From: JABMQB01 sp964408795
GTDB taxonomy: Bacteria; Bacteroidota; Bacteroidia; Bacteroidales; Prolixibacteraceae
Assembly (NCBI GenBank): GCA_964408795.1
Contig: CAYPAW010000081.1
Span: forward strand, 58,874-122,873
Length of the DNA stretch: 64,000 bases
Direction: 5' to 3'
The position numbers and the translations under genes are program-made. Shown here piece after piece: positions 46,696-55,353 of this stretch (positions are counted from its first letter, which is position 1; each line of letters opens with the position of its first letter). A model generated the notes under the pieces. The model saw nothing but the letters and a program-made list of their open reading frames with translations, was not told the origin of the DNA and searched no databases.

Positions 46696-48147
46696 TTATG
46701 TTCTCCAAAAATTCCTTGTAAATAAAATTAAAATCGTATAGATCTCCAACCTTCCTGTTAACATTAAAACAGAAAGGACCATTTTACCCAATCCCGGTAA
46801 ATGGGCAAAATTGCTTACCGGTCCGACCGTTCCGATTCCCGGACCAATTCCGGCCATACAGGTTGCTGCTGAGCCGCCTGCTGTTTTTACATCCATGCCG
46901 ATCACTACCAGTAATATACTTCCGATGACAAAAATTATAAAATAAACGGATACAAACGAAAGGATGGAATGATTCGTATTCTCATGGATGGTCATTCCAT
47001 TAAACCGTACCGGCAATATGGCTTTGGGGCAATGTAACTGGCGAAAGGACCTTGAAATATTCTTGAAGACTACAAGATGCCTTGCCATTTTTATACCCCC
47101 AGCTGTTGAACCGGTACTTCCACCCAGAAACATCGCGAAGAATATCAGCATCCAGGCATATTCCGGCCATTGTAAATAATCCGCTGTTACATACCCGGTG
47201 CAGGTTACAATGGAAATAACCTGAAAAAAACCTTCCCTGATAGATTCCTCAACCGGTTTTTTTTCTCCGATGATTAAACCAGAGACAACGGCAATGCCAA
47301 TAAGTAAAACAACAAACAGATAAAATTTAAACTCCTCATTCTTCCTTATTTTCTTCCAATCTTTTTTAATCAGGTAATAATGAATAATAAAATTTGTTCC
47401 TGCCAACAGCATAAAAACCATAATTGTATATTGTATATAGGGGGAGTAACCGGCGATGCTATTGTTTTTTGGAGAAAAGCCACCCGTCGCAATCGTCCCG
47501 AAAGCATGGCATAAACTTTCAAAAAGATTCATTCCCCCAAGCAACAAAGCCACTGTTTCGGCTAACGTAAGAACACTATAAATGAACAATAAACGAACTC
47601 CGACCGATTTAATCCGGGGTTGTATTTTTTCCTGCAGGGAAGATTCAAGGGTAAACAAATGATACCCTCCTATGTTAAAGGCAGGCATCACCAAAATGAC
47701 CAGAACGATAATCCCTATACCCCCTATCCAGTGAGTTAAACTTCTCCAGAACAAAATGGAACGGGGCAAGGATTCAATATCCGTTAGTATCGATGAACCC
47801 GTTGTAGTAAAACCGGAAACCGATTCAAAAAAAGCATCAACAAAAGAGGGTATGGCACCGGAAAAAAGATACGGCAAGGAGCCAACCAGACTGATTATCA
47901 ACCACGACAAGGTGACGGTCAGATATGCCTCTTTTTGATGAATGGATAGTGTTTCACTTTTCCCCTTTGTTGACAGCCATAAAACCAATCCTGTTAAAAA
48001 GGAAATCAACGAAGAATAAATAAAGGGGGCAATCTTCTCAGAAAAGATACTACCCGTGAAGATACAAACTAAAAGGGCACCGCTGATAATAAATAAATTT
48101 CTGCTGATCAGCTTGCCTATGATCGATACATTTATACCGTGTAGCAT
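46696..48147 (-). CDS. trkH: TrkH-family potassium uptake protein
   Basis: 483 residues with four repeated M1-P-M2 units. The pore loops show GFTTTGSSIL (about 112-121), ATGGFSP (about 220), TCTGYVTAD (about 315) and MAGIGPGIGTVG (about 440), each with the central Gly of K+ selectivity. The stretch GSTGSTAGGIKMAR is a family hallmark. TrkH needs the cytosolic NAD/ATP-binding subunit TrkA, which is not encoded here. First gene of the leftward unit with the KdpD/KdpE-like pair. Confidence 0.95.
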   Translation of the reverse strand: MLHGINVSIIGKLISRNLFIISGALLVCIFTGSIFSEKIAPFIYSSLISFLTGLVLWLSTKGKSETLSIHQKEAYLTVTLSWLIISLVGSLPYLFSGAIPSFVDAFFESVSGFTTTGSSILTDIESLPRSILFWRSLTHWIGGIGIIVLVILVMPAFNIGGYHLFTLESSLQEKIQPRIKSVGVRLLFIYSVLTLAETVALLLGGMNLFESLCHAFGTIATGGFSPKNNSIAGYSPYIQYTIMVFMLLAGTNFIIHYYLIKKDWKKIRKNEEFKFYLFVVLLIGIAVVSGLIIGEKKPVEESIREGFFQVISIVTCTGYVTADYLQWPEYAWMLIFFAMFLGGSTGSTAGGIKMARHLVVFKNISRSFRQLHCPKAILPVRFNGMTIHENTNHSILSFVSVYFIIFVIGSILLVVIGMDVKTAGGSAATCMAGIGPGIGTVGPVSNFAHLPGLGKMVLSVLMLTGRLEIYTILILFTRNFWRT

Positions 48148-48932
48148 GTAAAACCCATTATATCACATGAATGCATAAGCACACTTCCCGTCTTGTACAG
48201 ACACCCTGTCGACAGGTGCAAATAAATTGCAGATTCTGTAAAGAATTTATAAAGATTTATGAATGGGGTATAAAGATTTTATAAAGCTATCCCGAATTGG
48301 AAAGATTCTTGTGCAGCAATCCATTGGATAAGTGAACAGATACAGGATAATAAAACGACACATATCCATTCACTTTGGAAATAATAAGATACCTTTGTTA
48401 TACTTTTCAACGAGTTAATCTGTAAAGAATTGTAAATGATACACATATTTACACTATTCGGATCATTCATTGAACCAACGACATGTTGACGAAAAGAAAT
48501 TCATCCCCAAACCGGTATCCAATCCCTGATTCCGTAAATACCATTAGGAAGAAACCCAAACAGGGTATAAAAATTCTTTTCTTACTACCCTACCCCATTC
48601 GTTTGCTATACATGCGTGAATATCACTATTGACGACCTACTCCAACTCTCTATTATCCCTTCTTTTTTTTCTACTATTATTTTTTATTTCTATGCATATA
48701 ATTTCAATACTTTGTCGTATTTTGCATTAGCAAAGTATATTAATAAATACTATGTTAAAACAAACAAAAAAACAATACGACCAAAGGGAATAGTGCAAAG
48801 AATGCCCATTTTTCCATTGTTCCTATAGGATGAAACGAGTCCCGTCCCAATGGTTCTCGAAACAGGACGAGATTCCCCGATGAAACAAAGGCAAGCTTTA
48901 TGAACCCTTTGAAGATTTATATTTTTAATCGC
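48148..48932. other. Long intergenic region upstream of trkH and the C10 protease
   Basis: About 785 bases between divergent genes. It holds a 12-bp palindrome (cctgtcgacagg, 48205-48216), the right copy of the 33-bp kdpE repeat (48505-48537), and A/T-rich DNA at 48610-48780. A 70-codon frame at 48616 has no protein-like features. Short imperfect hairpin arms cgtcc/ggacg lie near 48845-48872. Promoters for trkH and the protease must be here, but none is exact. Confidence 0.5.
48505..48537. repeat. 33-bp direct repeat, right copy
   Basis: Exact copy of 44444-44476, in non-coding DNA. No further similarity to the regulator gene is visible on its right side, so it is a bare remnant of a kdpE 3' end. 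Confidence 0.85.
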
Positions 48933-51599
48933 ATGAAAAGATTCATTACACTTCTCTTCTTGATTGGTTTTTTTTCGCTGAATGGTTTTGCAGATCCCAT
49001 ATCTGCAGAAGCAGCAAAAGAAATTGGACGATCATTTTTGTCAAATCCTGTTTCTGCAGTTGGTTTGTTGAAGATAAATAAACAGCAAACAAGGTTGGAA
49101 CTGATTTATTCAGCTGAAGCAATGCCATTTGGTTCAAACAATCGACTTTCGCAAAAAGCGGCACAAATGACCGTGCCGTTTTATGTGTTTAGCACAGAAA
49201 ATCAGGGGTTTGTTATAGTGGCAGGAGACGACTGCATCATTCCTATTTTGGGATATGCCAACGAAGGAGCTTTTGATCCAGACAATATTCCGCCTACTAT
49301 GCAAAAGTGGCTTGAAGGATACAAAGCAGAAATTCGCTATGCGATTGAGAACCATATTGTGGCCTCTCCTGAAGTACAAGCAGAATGGCAAGCGCTGCAA
49401 TCGGGAGTAGGAAGTATGAAATCGCAAACAATGGCTTCTTCTGTTGCACCCTTGATTACAACCAAATGGGATCAAGCGCCCTATTACAACGACCTTTGTC
49501 CCTACGACTACCAGGAAAGAACGGTATCAGGCTGTGTAGCAACAGCCATGGCACAAGTAATGAAGTTTTGGAATTTTCCGGCAACAGGCTTCGGATTTCA
49601 TTCCTATAACCATTCTACCTATGGCACTCTTTCGGCTAATTTTGGTAGTACTACCTACAATTGGGCGGATATGCCCGATCAACTGACTTCCTCCAGTACT
49701 TCAACACAAAAAAATGCTGTAGCAACCCTGATGTACCATTGCGGAGTTGCTGTTGAAATGAATTATAATATAGCTGCAAATGGAGGCAGTGGCGCAATGA
49801 CAATCTGTTCAGGCTATAATAATTGTACGGCATCGGCAGAAGACGCTTTAAAAACATTTTTCGGATATAAAACCACATTACAGGGTATTCATAAACGCGA
49901 TTACACCTCTTCAAACTGGATAAATCTGTTAAAAACCGAGCTTGATGCCGGAAGACCCATAGTCTATGCAGGCAGAGGCAATGAAGGAGGACATTGTTTT
50001 GTGTGTGACGGCTACGAAAACAACAATTATTTTCATTTTAACTGGGGCTGGTCAGGTCAAAATGATGGGTATTTTGCATTAACCGCTCTCAATCCAGGTA
50101 GCGGTGGTGCGGGAGGTGGCTCATACACATTTACAGATGAACAACGGGCAATTATTGGTATAGAACCTGAAAATAACGCAACAACTACTCACCAGTATGA
50201 TTTACGGCTTTATTCAAACCCGTATATGTCGGATTCAAAAATATGGTTTACCGACCCTTTCAGTTTGACAGTGGATATCGCCAATTATGGTACCGGAAGT
50301 TTTTCGGGGCAATTTGGAGCAGCTGTGTTTAACAGCAACTTCGACTTTTTGGATTTTATAGAAATAAAAACAAATATCAGCATGAACCCAAACACTCATT
50401 TTACAAATGGGTTGACTTTTAACAATGCGGGATCGGCTGCCTTTGTTCCTGGAACATATTATGTGGCAGTCTTTTACAAAACCGAAACACAGGACTGGAC
50501 AATCGTTGCAAACGGCAATTACACTAATTTTCAACAGTTTGAAATTTATTATTCAACCGATATTGAAGCCAACTCTGCATTTACCATATCAACAGACGGA
50601 GGCAAATTGATTCAGGGCCAATCGGCCACCGTAAATATGGATGTTCTGAATTCAGGGAACAGTACCTTTTATGGTAATTACCGTGTTAACCTGGCAAATC
50701 TTGACGGTAGTTGGGCTCAAGATATTCAGATTTTAAACGAAACCACCGGATTGCCTTATAATTATCATTACATAGGCGGGAATAACTTTACCGGAATAAT
50801 TACCGTTGAACCAGGTACTTATTTACTGGAACTCGGATATCAGGCTCAAGGCTCCTCAATCTGGTATTATGCCGGAAGTTCCAATTATTCAAATCCTGTG
50901 TATGTAATTGTGGAAGCACCCGCTATTAACCCGGATATGTACGAGAACAACGACACACAACCACAAGCATACAATCTGTCTGTAAGTTTTTCAGAAAACA
51001 GCGCTACGAAGAATACGAATAGTGCAAATTTCCATATTGGAACCGATATTGATTATTACAAGATCGTCTTGCCTTCGGGATACAATTATACAATCACCCC
51101 GCGTTTGCACGATGAATACAACAGTGGAAACGGACAAACATATACGGTTGATGCTTTGTATGCTTATTCAATAAACGGAACAGAGTACTCGGAAACGTAC
51201 GATGATGTGATGCCAGGAAACATCGCTCTCAACAATGGGGGTACGCTCTTTTTCAAGATAGCACCCTATTATCAGGGCAGTAGTGGAACGTACTTGATGG
51301 ATTTTGCTATCACGCGGATTGTAACCAGTGGTATTGAAGATATCAAAACAAATGCTCAAATCTCACTTTACCCCAATCCGGCCAATGATTTTGTGACAAT
51401 CGATTTACATGAATTTACAAACAGAATCCATCAAATTGCTTTGTGTGATGTCCTGGGCAGACAAATATATATGGAAAGGGTTGCTGGTTTTGAAAAAACA
51501 ATAACGATCCCTCTGACAGATGCTTCAAATGGTGTTTATTGGGTACAAATTTATTCAGAAAAAGGAATTATCACCCGAAAATTAATGGTCAAGAAATGA
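48933..51599 (+). CDS. Secreted C10 (streptopain-type) cysteine protease with T9SS tail
   Basis: 888 residues from the methionine at 48933, which starts a good signal peptide (KRFITLLFLIGFFSLNGFA). The order is a propeptide (about 22-165), the C10 peptidase core with Cys in VSGCVATAMAQ (about 201) and His in GGHCFVCDGY (about 354), with NWGWSGQNDGYF following, then beta-sandwich domains (about 415-680), a PPC-like domain (about 690-800) and a C-terminal type A sorting domain (YPNPANDF ... GVYWVQI ... KLMVKK). It should be exported by the T9SS, cleaved and anchored or released. It fits the gldD/gldE and plug-type genes elsewhere in the window. Confidence 0.92.
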   Translation: MKRFITLLFLIGFFSLNGFADPISAEAAKEIGRSFLSNPVSAVGLLKINKQQTRLELIYSAEAMPFGSNNRLSQKAAQMTVPFYVFSTENQGFVIVAGDDCIIPILGYANEGAFDPDNIPPTMQKWLEGYKAEIRYAIENHIVASPEVQAEWQALQSGVGSMKSQTMASSVAPLITTKWDQAPYYNDLCPYDYQERTVSGCVATAMAQVMKFWNFPATGFGFHSYNHSTYGTLSANFGSTTYNWADMPDQLTSSSTSTQKNAVATLMYHCGVAVEMNYNIAANGGSGAMTICSGYNNCTASAEDALKTFFGYKTTLQGIHKRDYTSSNWINLLKTELDAGRPIVYAGRGNEGGHCFVCDGYENNNYFHFNWGWSGQNDGYFALTALNPGSGGAGGGSYTFTDEQRAIIGIEPENNATTTHQYDLRLYSNPYMSDSKIWFTDPFSLTVDIANYGTGSFSGQFGAAVFNSNFDFLDFIEIKTNISMNPNTHFTNGLTFNNAGSAAFVPGTYYVAVFYKTETQDWTIVANGNYTNFQQFEIYYSTDIEANSAFTISTDGGKLIQGQSATVNMDVLNSGNSTFYGNYRVNLANLDGSWAQDIQILNETTGLPYNYHYIGGNNFTGIITVEPGTYLLELGYQAQGSSIWYYAGSSNYSNPVYVIVEAPAINPDMYENNDTQPQAYNLSVSFSENSATKNTNSANFHIGTDIDYYKIVLPSGYNYTITPRLHDEYNSGNGQTYTVDALYAYSINGTEYSETYDDVMPGNIALNNGGTLFFKIAPYYQGSSGTYLMDFAITRIVTSGIEDIKTNAQISLYPNPANDFVTIDLHEFTNRIHQIALCDVLGRQIYMERVAGFEKTITIPLTDASNGVYWVQIYSEKGIITRKLMVKK

Positions 51600-51682
51600 A
51601 ACAAATCCCGATCCCGATGACTATCGGAACGGGGAATGCGAGTTCCATACGATACCGTGTAAAAATAAACAATTGTAATGAG

Positions 51683-52204
51683 ATGAAATACATACTTTTA
51701 TCTTCAATGATCATCTTAGCCATGGTTGGGTGCAAATCACAACAGCAAAACAATGACAGGAGCAGGGCAGACAAACCACATGAAAAAACGCAATTTATGG
51801 CTGTATTGCCTCACGTATTGATCTATAAAACGAAAAAAGATTATAGCCACAATGTTCCTGTACTTTTATCAGACGATAAAATGCAGATTATTTCCTATCC
51901 CCATCCGACCGATCTGCTTATCGGCGAGAATCTGGCTTTGCCTGCACCCTTACATAATGGCTATCTGCTTGATAACCGGGGAATAAACAATCGGGTTGCT
52001 TTTCTGAAATATACGTATGAAGAGTATTCAACCCTGAAGGATGTACCAACGTTACAGGAATTGCAGAGAAGCATTCTAGACAAGGATCCGCTAACCGAAC
52101 TTTGGGACTGTGGCAAAAAGGCAAATTTTACTGATCTGCAAAAACAGTTGAATGAATGGATCGATAAAGACCTGCTTCCCGAAAAATTCAAACGCATCAA
52201 ATAA
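51683..52204 (+). CDS. Hypothetical lipoprotein downstream of the C10 protease
   Basis: 173 residues from the ATG at 51683, which gives a proper lipoprotein signal (LLSSMIILAMVGC, Cys about 15). The frame is open further upstream, but that part overlaps the protease gene and lacks a signal. The body (VLPHVLIYKTKKDYSHNVPVLLS and onward, split by turns) resembles no family I can name with certainty. A small hairpin (ccgat-gact-atcgg, 51614-51627) lies between the two genes. It may be cotranscribed with the protease and could act as an inhibitor or accessory factor, but this is only inference. Confidence 0.8.
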   Translation: MKYILLSSMIILAMVGCKSQQQNNDRSRADKPHEKTQFMAVLPHVLIYKTKKDYSHNVPVLLSDDKMQIISYPHPTDLLIGENLALPAPLHNGYLLDNRGINNRVAFLKYTYEEYSTLKDVPTLQELQRSILDKDPLTELWDCGKKANFTDLQKQLNEWIDKDLLPEKFKRIK

Positions 52205-52351
52205 CCTTCTTATCCAACATCCAGTTCCAGGGCAAATCATTCAATCCTTGTGAAGATGGATCCAGGGAAAGATCCAGGTATCAGAAAGACACTTGGATTG
52301 GCCGGACAATTGAGAGGATATGGATTCCGAATGAGGATTTACCATCCATAA

Positions 52352-52388
52352 AAAAGAGAGCTAAAAAGCAATCCGGCTCTCTCATTTT
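52352..52388. terminator. Hairpin terminator before the tRNA-Gly remnant
   Basis: Arms aaaagagagc and gctctctcatttt with A-run and T-run on either side form a bidirectional-looking terminator about 150 bases after the lipoprotein gene. It could also end the leftward transcript of the former tRNA-Gly gene. Confidence 0.6.
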
Positions 52389-52393
52389 TCGTG

Positions 52394-52436
52394 AGCGGGA
52401 AACGGGGATCGAACCCGCGGCCCTCAGCTTGGGAAG
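52394..52436 (-). pseudogene. 3' half of tRNA-Gly (CCC): integration site
   Basis: Reading leftwards one sees anticodon loop ttcccaa (anticodon CCC at 52431-52433), the 3' anticodon-stem half gctga, T arm gcggg/cccgt with loop ttcgatc, acceptor 3' arm ttcccgc and discriminator T. The 5' half is missing: the sequence right of 52436 does not pair and is A/T-rich. This is the expected scar left by an element that entered a tRNA-Gly gene; a tyrosine integrase gene starts 170 bases to the right. The rebuilt intact tRNA should be at the other end of the element, outside this window. Confidence 0.8.
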
Positions 52437-52566
52437 ATTATTTTTGTAATCTCATCTCAATTCACGCTGTTTAATTTTGTTTAATAAAACTTCTGTTATT
52501 CAGTGCTTTAAAGAACTCGATGTTTCTTGCCATATTTTTTTATTTCATGATAATTCATACTTTTAT

Positions 52567-52589
52567 ATTGCAAATTTCATTGCAAATTT
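52567..52589. repeat. Twin 11-bp repeats upstream of the integrase
   Basis: attgcaaattt occurs twice (52567-52577 and 52579-52589), one base apart, 18 bases before the integrase ATG. It may be an operator or an integrase/excisionase arm site. Confidence 0.5.
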
Positions 52590-52607
52590 TCTAATCAGTA
52601 TCAAAAT

Positions 52608-53855
52608 ATGGCTATCTCAAAACCTACGGCAAACATCTACCTCGATACCCGTAAAGAACTTAAATATAACAAATATCCTGTAAAATTAAATGTTTATTAT
52701 CTCGGAAAAAACAGACTGTTCGGATTACCAATAAAATTAACCAAAATTGAATGGGAAAAAATCAACAGTCCGAAACTTCGAGACCAGACACTTAAAGACA
52801 TTAAAACGAAACTGGATTATTATGAAGGGGAAAAGTTTGAAGCCACATTGAAAGAAATAGAAGAACCCTTCACGTTCCAGAAATTCAAGACTGCCTTCGA
52901 GAAACAGGACAGTTCACAATTGGTAAGCCATGACGTTTATGCACTTTTCGACAGATTTATAGCAGAACAGGAAAGAAAAGGAAAAGTAGGCAATGCGGGA
53001 ATATACCGTAATGCACGTAATTCATTCCAGCGTTTCAGGAAGCGATTGTTTATAAATCAGGTAACCGTTGACTTCATGAAAGACTATGAAAATCAAATGA
53101 AAAAGTCTGGCAGGAAGGTAAATTATATCGGAGTGAACCTGCGATGCATGCGTGCTATTTACAACATGGCAATTGCAGAAAAACTGGCAAAACAGGAAGA
53201 CTATCCATTCTCACAGAAAAGACGGGACAAAAAATTCGTTATTAAAACTGAGGAAACGAAAAAGAAAGCCTTGTCGACAGACCAATTAGCAAAACTTAAA
53301 CAATATGTACCACAAACACCAGCACAAAGGAAAGCATTCAGGTTTTGGTGGTTCGCATTACATGCTTACGGCATTAACATGACAGATATATGCCATCTGA
53401 AATATAGAAACATTGTCGGTAATAAGATTATTATTGAACGCATTAAAACCGAAGATACGACCACAAGCAGTAAACCTGTAAGAATTCTTATCACACCTGA
53501 AATTCAATCATGTATTGACGATTACGGCAATCTGGATAAATCTCCTGATGCATATATGTTCAACGTCCTGAAACATGGATGGAGTGCAAAGCAAGAGCGT
53601 GATATGGTAATGTCATTTACCCGTAATATCAATAAACATATGAAGAAAATCTCAGAAGATTTGGGTTTTGAAAGACCGATATCAACCAACTGGGCACGGC
53701 ATAGTTTTTCAACGTTTTTAAAAAGTGGTCTTATTCCAATCGAGGTTATATCTGAGGCACTTGGTCATTCTTCCATCGAGACGACAAAGATATACTTGGA
53801 CAGCTTTGAAGATGATGTTCTTGAACTAATTACGAAACGACTTTCAGAAATTTAA
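52608..53855 (+). CDS. Tyrosine recombinase/integrase of the element
   Basis: 415 residues. An N-terminal Arm-type DNA-binding region (about 1-95), a SAM-like core-binding domain (about 105-200) and the catalytic domain (about 215-410). The box II region reads TNWARHSFST with Arg-His, then LGHSSIETTKIYL with the His and the Tyr nucleophile (about 395). Box I reads HAYGINMTDICHLKY, without the usual Arg in place; many Bacteroidota integrases diverge at this point. It points away from the tRNA-Gly remnant, as in elements integrated at tRNA 3' ends. Confidence 0.92.
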   Translation: MAISKPTANIYLDTRKELKYNKYPVKLNVYYLGKNRLFGLPIKLTKIEWEKINSPKLRDQTLKDIKTKLDYYEGEKFEATLKEIEEPFTFQKFKTAFEKQDSSQLVSHDVYALFDRFIAEQERKGKVGNAGIYRNARNSFQRFRKRLFINQVTVDFMKDYENQMKKSGRKVNYIGVNLRCMRAIYNMAIAEKLAKQEDYPFSQKRRDKKFVIKTEETKKKALSTDQLAKLKQYVPQTPAQRKAFRFWWFALHAYGINMTDICHLKYRNIVGNKIIIERIKTEDTTTSSKPVRILITPEIQSCIDDYGNLDKSPDAYMFNVLKHGWSAKQERDMVMSFTRNINKHMKKISEDLGFERPISTNWARHSFSTFLKSGLIPIEVISEALGHSSIETTKIYLDSFEDDVLELITKRLSEI

Positions 53856-53865
53856 CAATGATGCC

Positions 53866-54759
53866 ATGAACAAGACAACACCTTTATATGATGATAGCCT
53901 CGAAGTCCAGTTAACCGATATGCTGTGCGAACAGGATGAAAATCCGATAGTAAACATCAACCAGATTGGTTCATCTGCATACAAGGGACATTTATTATCA
54001 GACGGTGAGGACGGGTTTCAAAAATGCATTCACATGAACCTTTATCTCAAATTTATCGAATACTTTGACAATTATAAAGCCAGATGTATCAATGCTTATG
54101 CGGTTAAAACTAATTTTATCCCTGTTGTTAAACGATTGCTTTCACAATATAACGAAGCGATAGATAGCCTTTACTCATCAAATGTCCGTGAAGAATGGTC
54201 AAGGTATTTTGACGATACACAGGTTTCTGACACAGAAGAGAACCTGAAGAAACAAGCATTCCAGTTCTTTTATAATGCTTCAGCAGTTCAAATATACTAT
54301 TTGGGTAAACTGGCGGATAAAATGAAGGAGTACATAGCTGAATTTGACACTGTTATTCCCAAACCTGAACCAGAATATTATTTTACGGTTCTACCTGCTT
54401 TTTCATCACAGAGTTATAATATCCTGAAAGACATGCATAAGAACCTTAAAGCAATGAAATATGTGGATTGCACCGATGAGGCTTTTCAAAAGGTGTTTAC
54501 TGATAAAGAACCAAAACCCATTCGGTGGCTTCAATCCCAAAGGTCATTAACATATTTGATAAAACAATTGACGGGGAAGTTTTTGGTTGAGAAAATCAAA
54601 CCTTCTAATTATTACATCGCTGAAAGATATTTTCACATATTCAAGAACGGCAAATTCCTTCATCCAAAAAAGTTACGGCACGACAAAGACCCAAATCCCG
54701 AAGTTATTAAGTTTATAGATGGGGTTATTGACAATCCCATAAAGATATATAGTAAGTAA
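53866..54759 (+). CDS. Hypothetical mobile-element protein
   Basis: 297 residues, mostly helical and polar, no signal or membrane span. Starts 10 bases after the integrase and is probably cotranscribed. The C-terminal part (DKEPKPIRWLQSQRSLTYLIKQL) resembles the helical pattern F-x-x-x-x-P-I-x-W-x-x-S-x-x-x-L-x-Y-L-I/F-x-x-L seen in RteC-like and other proteins next to Bacteroidota integrases. This would fit a regulator of excision, but I cannot confirm the family. Confidence 0.75.
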   Translation: MNKTTPLYDDSLEVQLTDMLCEQDENPIVNINQIGSSAYKGHLLSDGEDGFQKCIHMNLYLKFIEYFDNYKARCINAYAVKTNFIPVVKRLLSQYNEAIDSLYSSNVREEWSRYFDDTQVSDTEENLKKQAFQFFYNASAVQIYYLGKLADKMKEYIAEFDTVIPKPEPEYYFTVLPAFSSQSYNILKDMHKNLKAMKYVDCTDEAFQKVFTDKEPKPIRWLQSQRSLTYLIKQLTGKFLVEKIKPSNYYIAERYFHIFKNGKFLHPKKLRHDKDPNPEVIKFIDGVIDNPIKIYSK

Positions 54760-54942
54760 TAGCATCTCATCCATTTCCACAGCCGACAGCATTTCTATTC
54801 TTCTTTCACTCTGGGAAACCTTACTGTCAGAGCATCTCTTGATTTCAGCGAATTAAGAGCCTGAACCGACCGACAGGTCGAGGTGTCGGTGCTTTCCGCC
54901 TTACATTTTTCTAAAATTTTACATCGTAAATCTTTGATTGCC

Positions 54943-55296
54943 ATGAATAAACACGATGTAATAACATATGATAACCTGCCTGAAGCAGTAAAGCATCTTT
55001 TGCACGAGGTAGCCGACATAAAGAACTACCTGTTAAACCAAGCGGCAACTCCTGCTGAGACTAAACAACTTGCACCAGACGGAGACTTTTTAACGGTAGG
55101 TGATGTCAGTCAGATGCTGAAACTTTCAAAGGGTGCTGTTTACAATATGACCAGTACCCGTCAAATTCCATTCTTTAAAAAATGCGGAAGGGTTTACTTC
55201 GACAGGAGTGAGATTGATGAATGGATACGTCAGAACAGATGCAAAACTTTAAAACAGCTTCAGGCTGAAGCGGAAATGGAGAGCCGAAAGAAATAA
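54943..55296 (+). CDS. Excisionase-type helix-turn-helix protein
   Basis: 117 residues from the ATG at 54943. The C-terminal half is a winged MerR-like HTH of the excisionase family (DFLTVGDVSQMLKLSKGAVYNM, then RQIPFFKKCGRVYFDRSEIDEWI, each split by a turn), preceded by a helical N-terminus. Such proteins serve as excision directionality factors or as regulators in Bacteroidota integrative elements. Located between the integrase unit and the replication-initiator-like gene, which suits this role. Confidence 0.88.
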   Translation: MNKHDVITYDNLPEAVKHLLHEVADIKNYLLNQAATPAETKQLAPDGDFLTVGDVSQMLKLSKGAVYNMTSTRQIPFFKKCGRVYFDRSEIDEWIRQNRCKTLKQLQAEAEMESRKK

Positions 55297-55353
55297 TCTC
55301 TCAGAGAACTGTTTTGCAGTTTTTTGGGTGTGGCACATATTCAGATTAAATGG

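Noticed and set aside
48205..48216. 12-bp palindrome cctgtcgacagg as a specific operator of trkH
   Set aside because: Similar palindromic gc-rich intergenic motifs occur at about 13708 and 54870 beside unrelated genes, so it is probably a generic repeat element.
48616..48828. 70-codon frame in A/T-rich DNA before the C10 protease
   Set aside because: Its Phe/Tyr/Ile content follows from the A/T-rich sequence; no start context or family resemblance.
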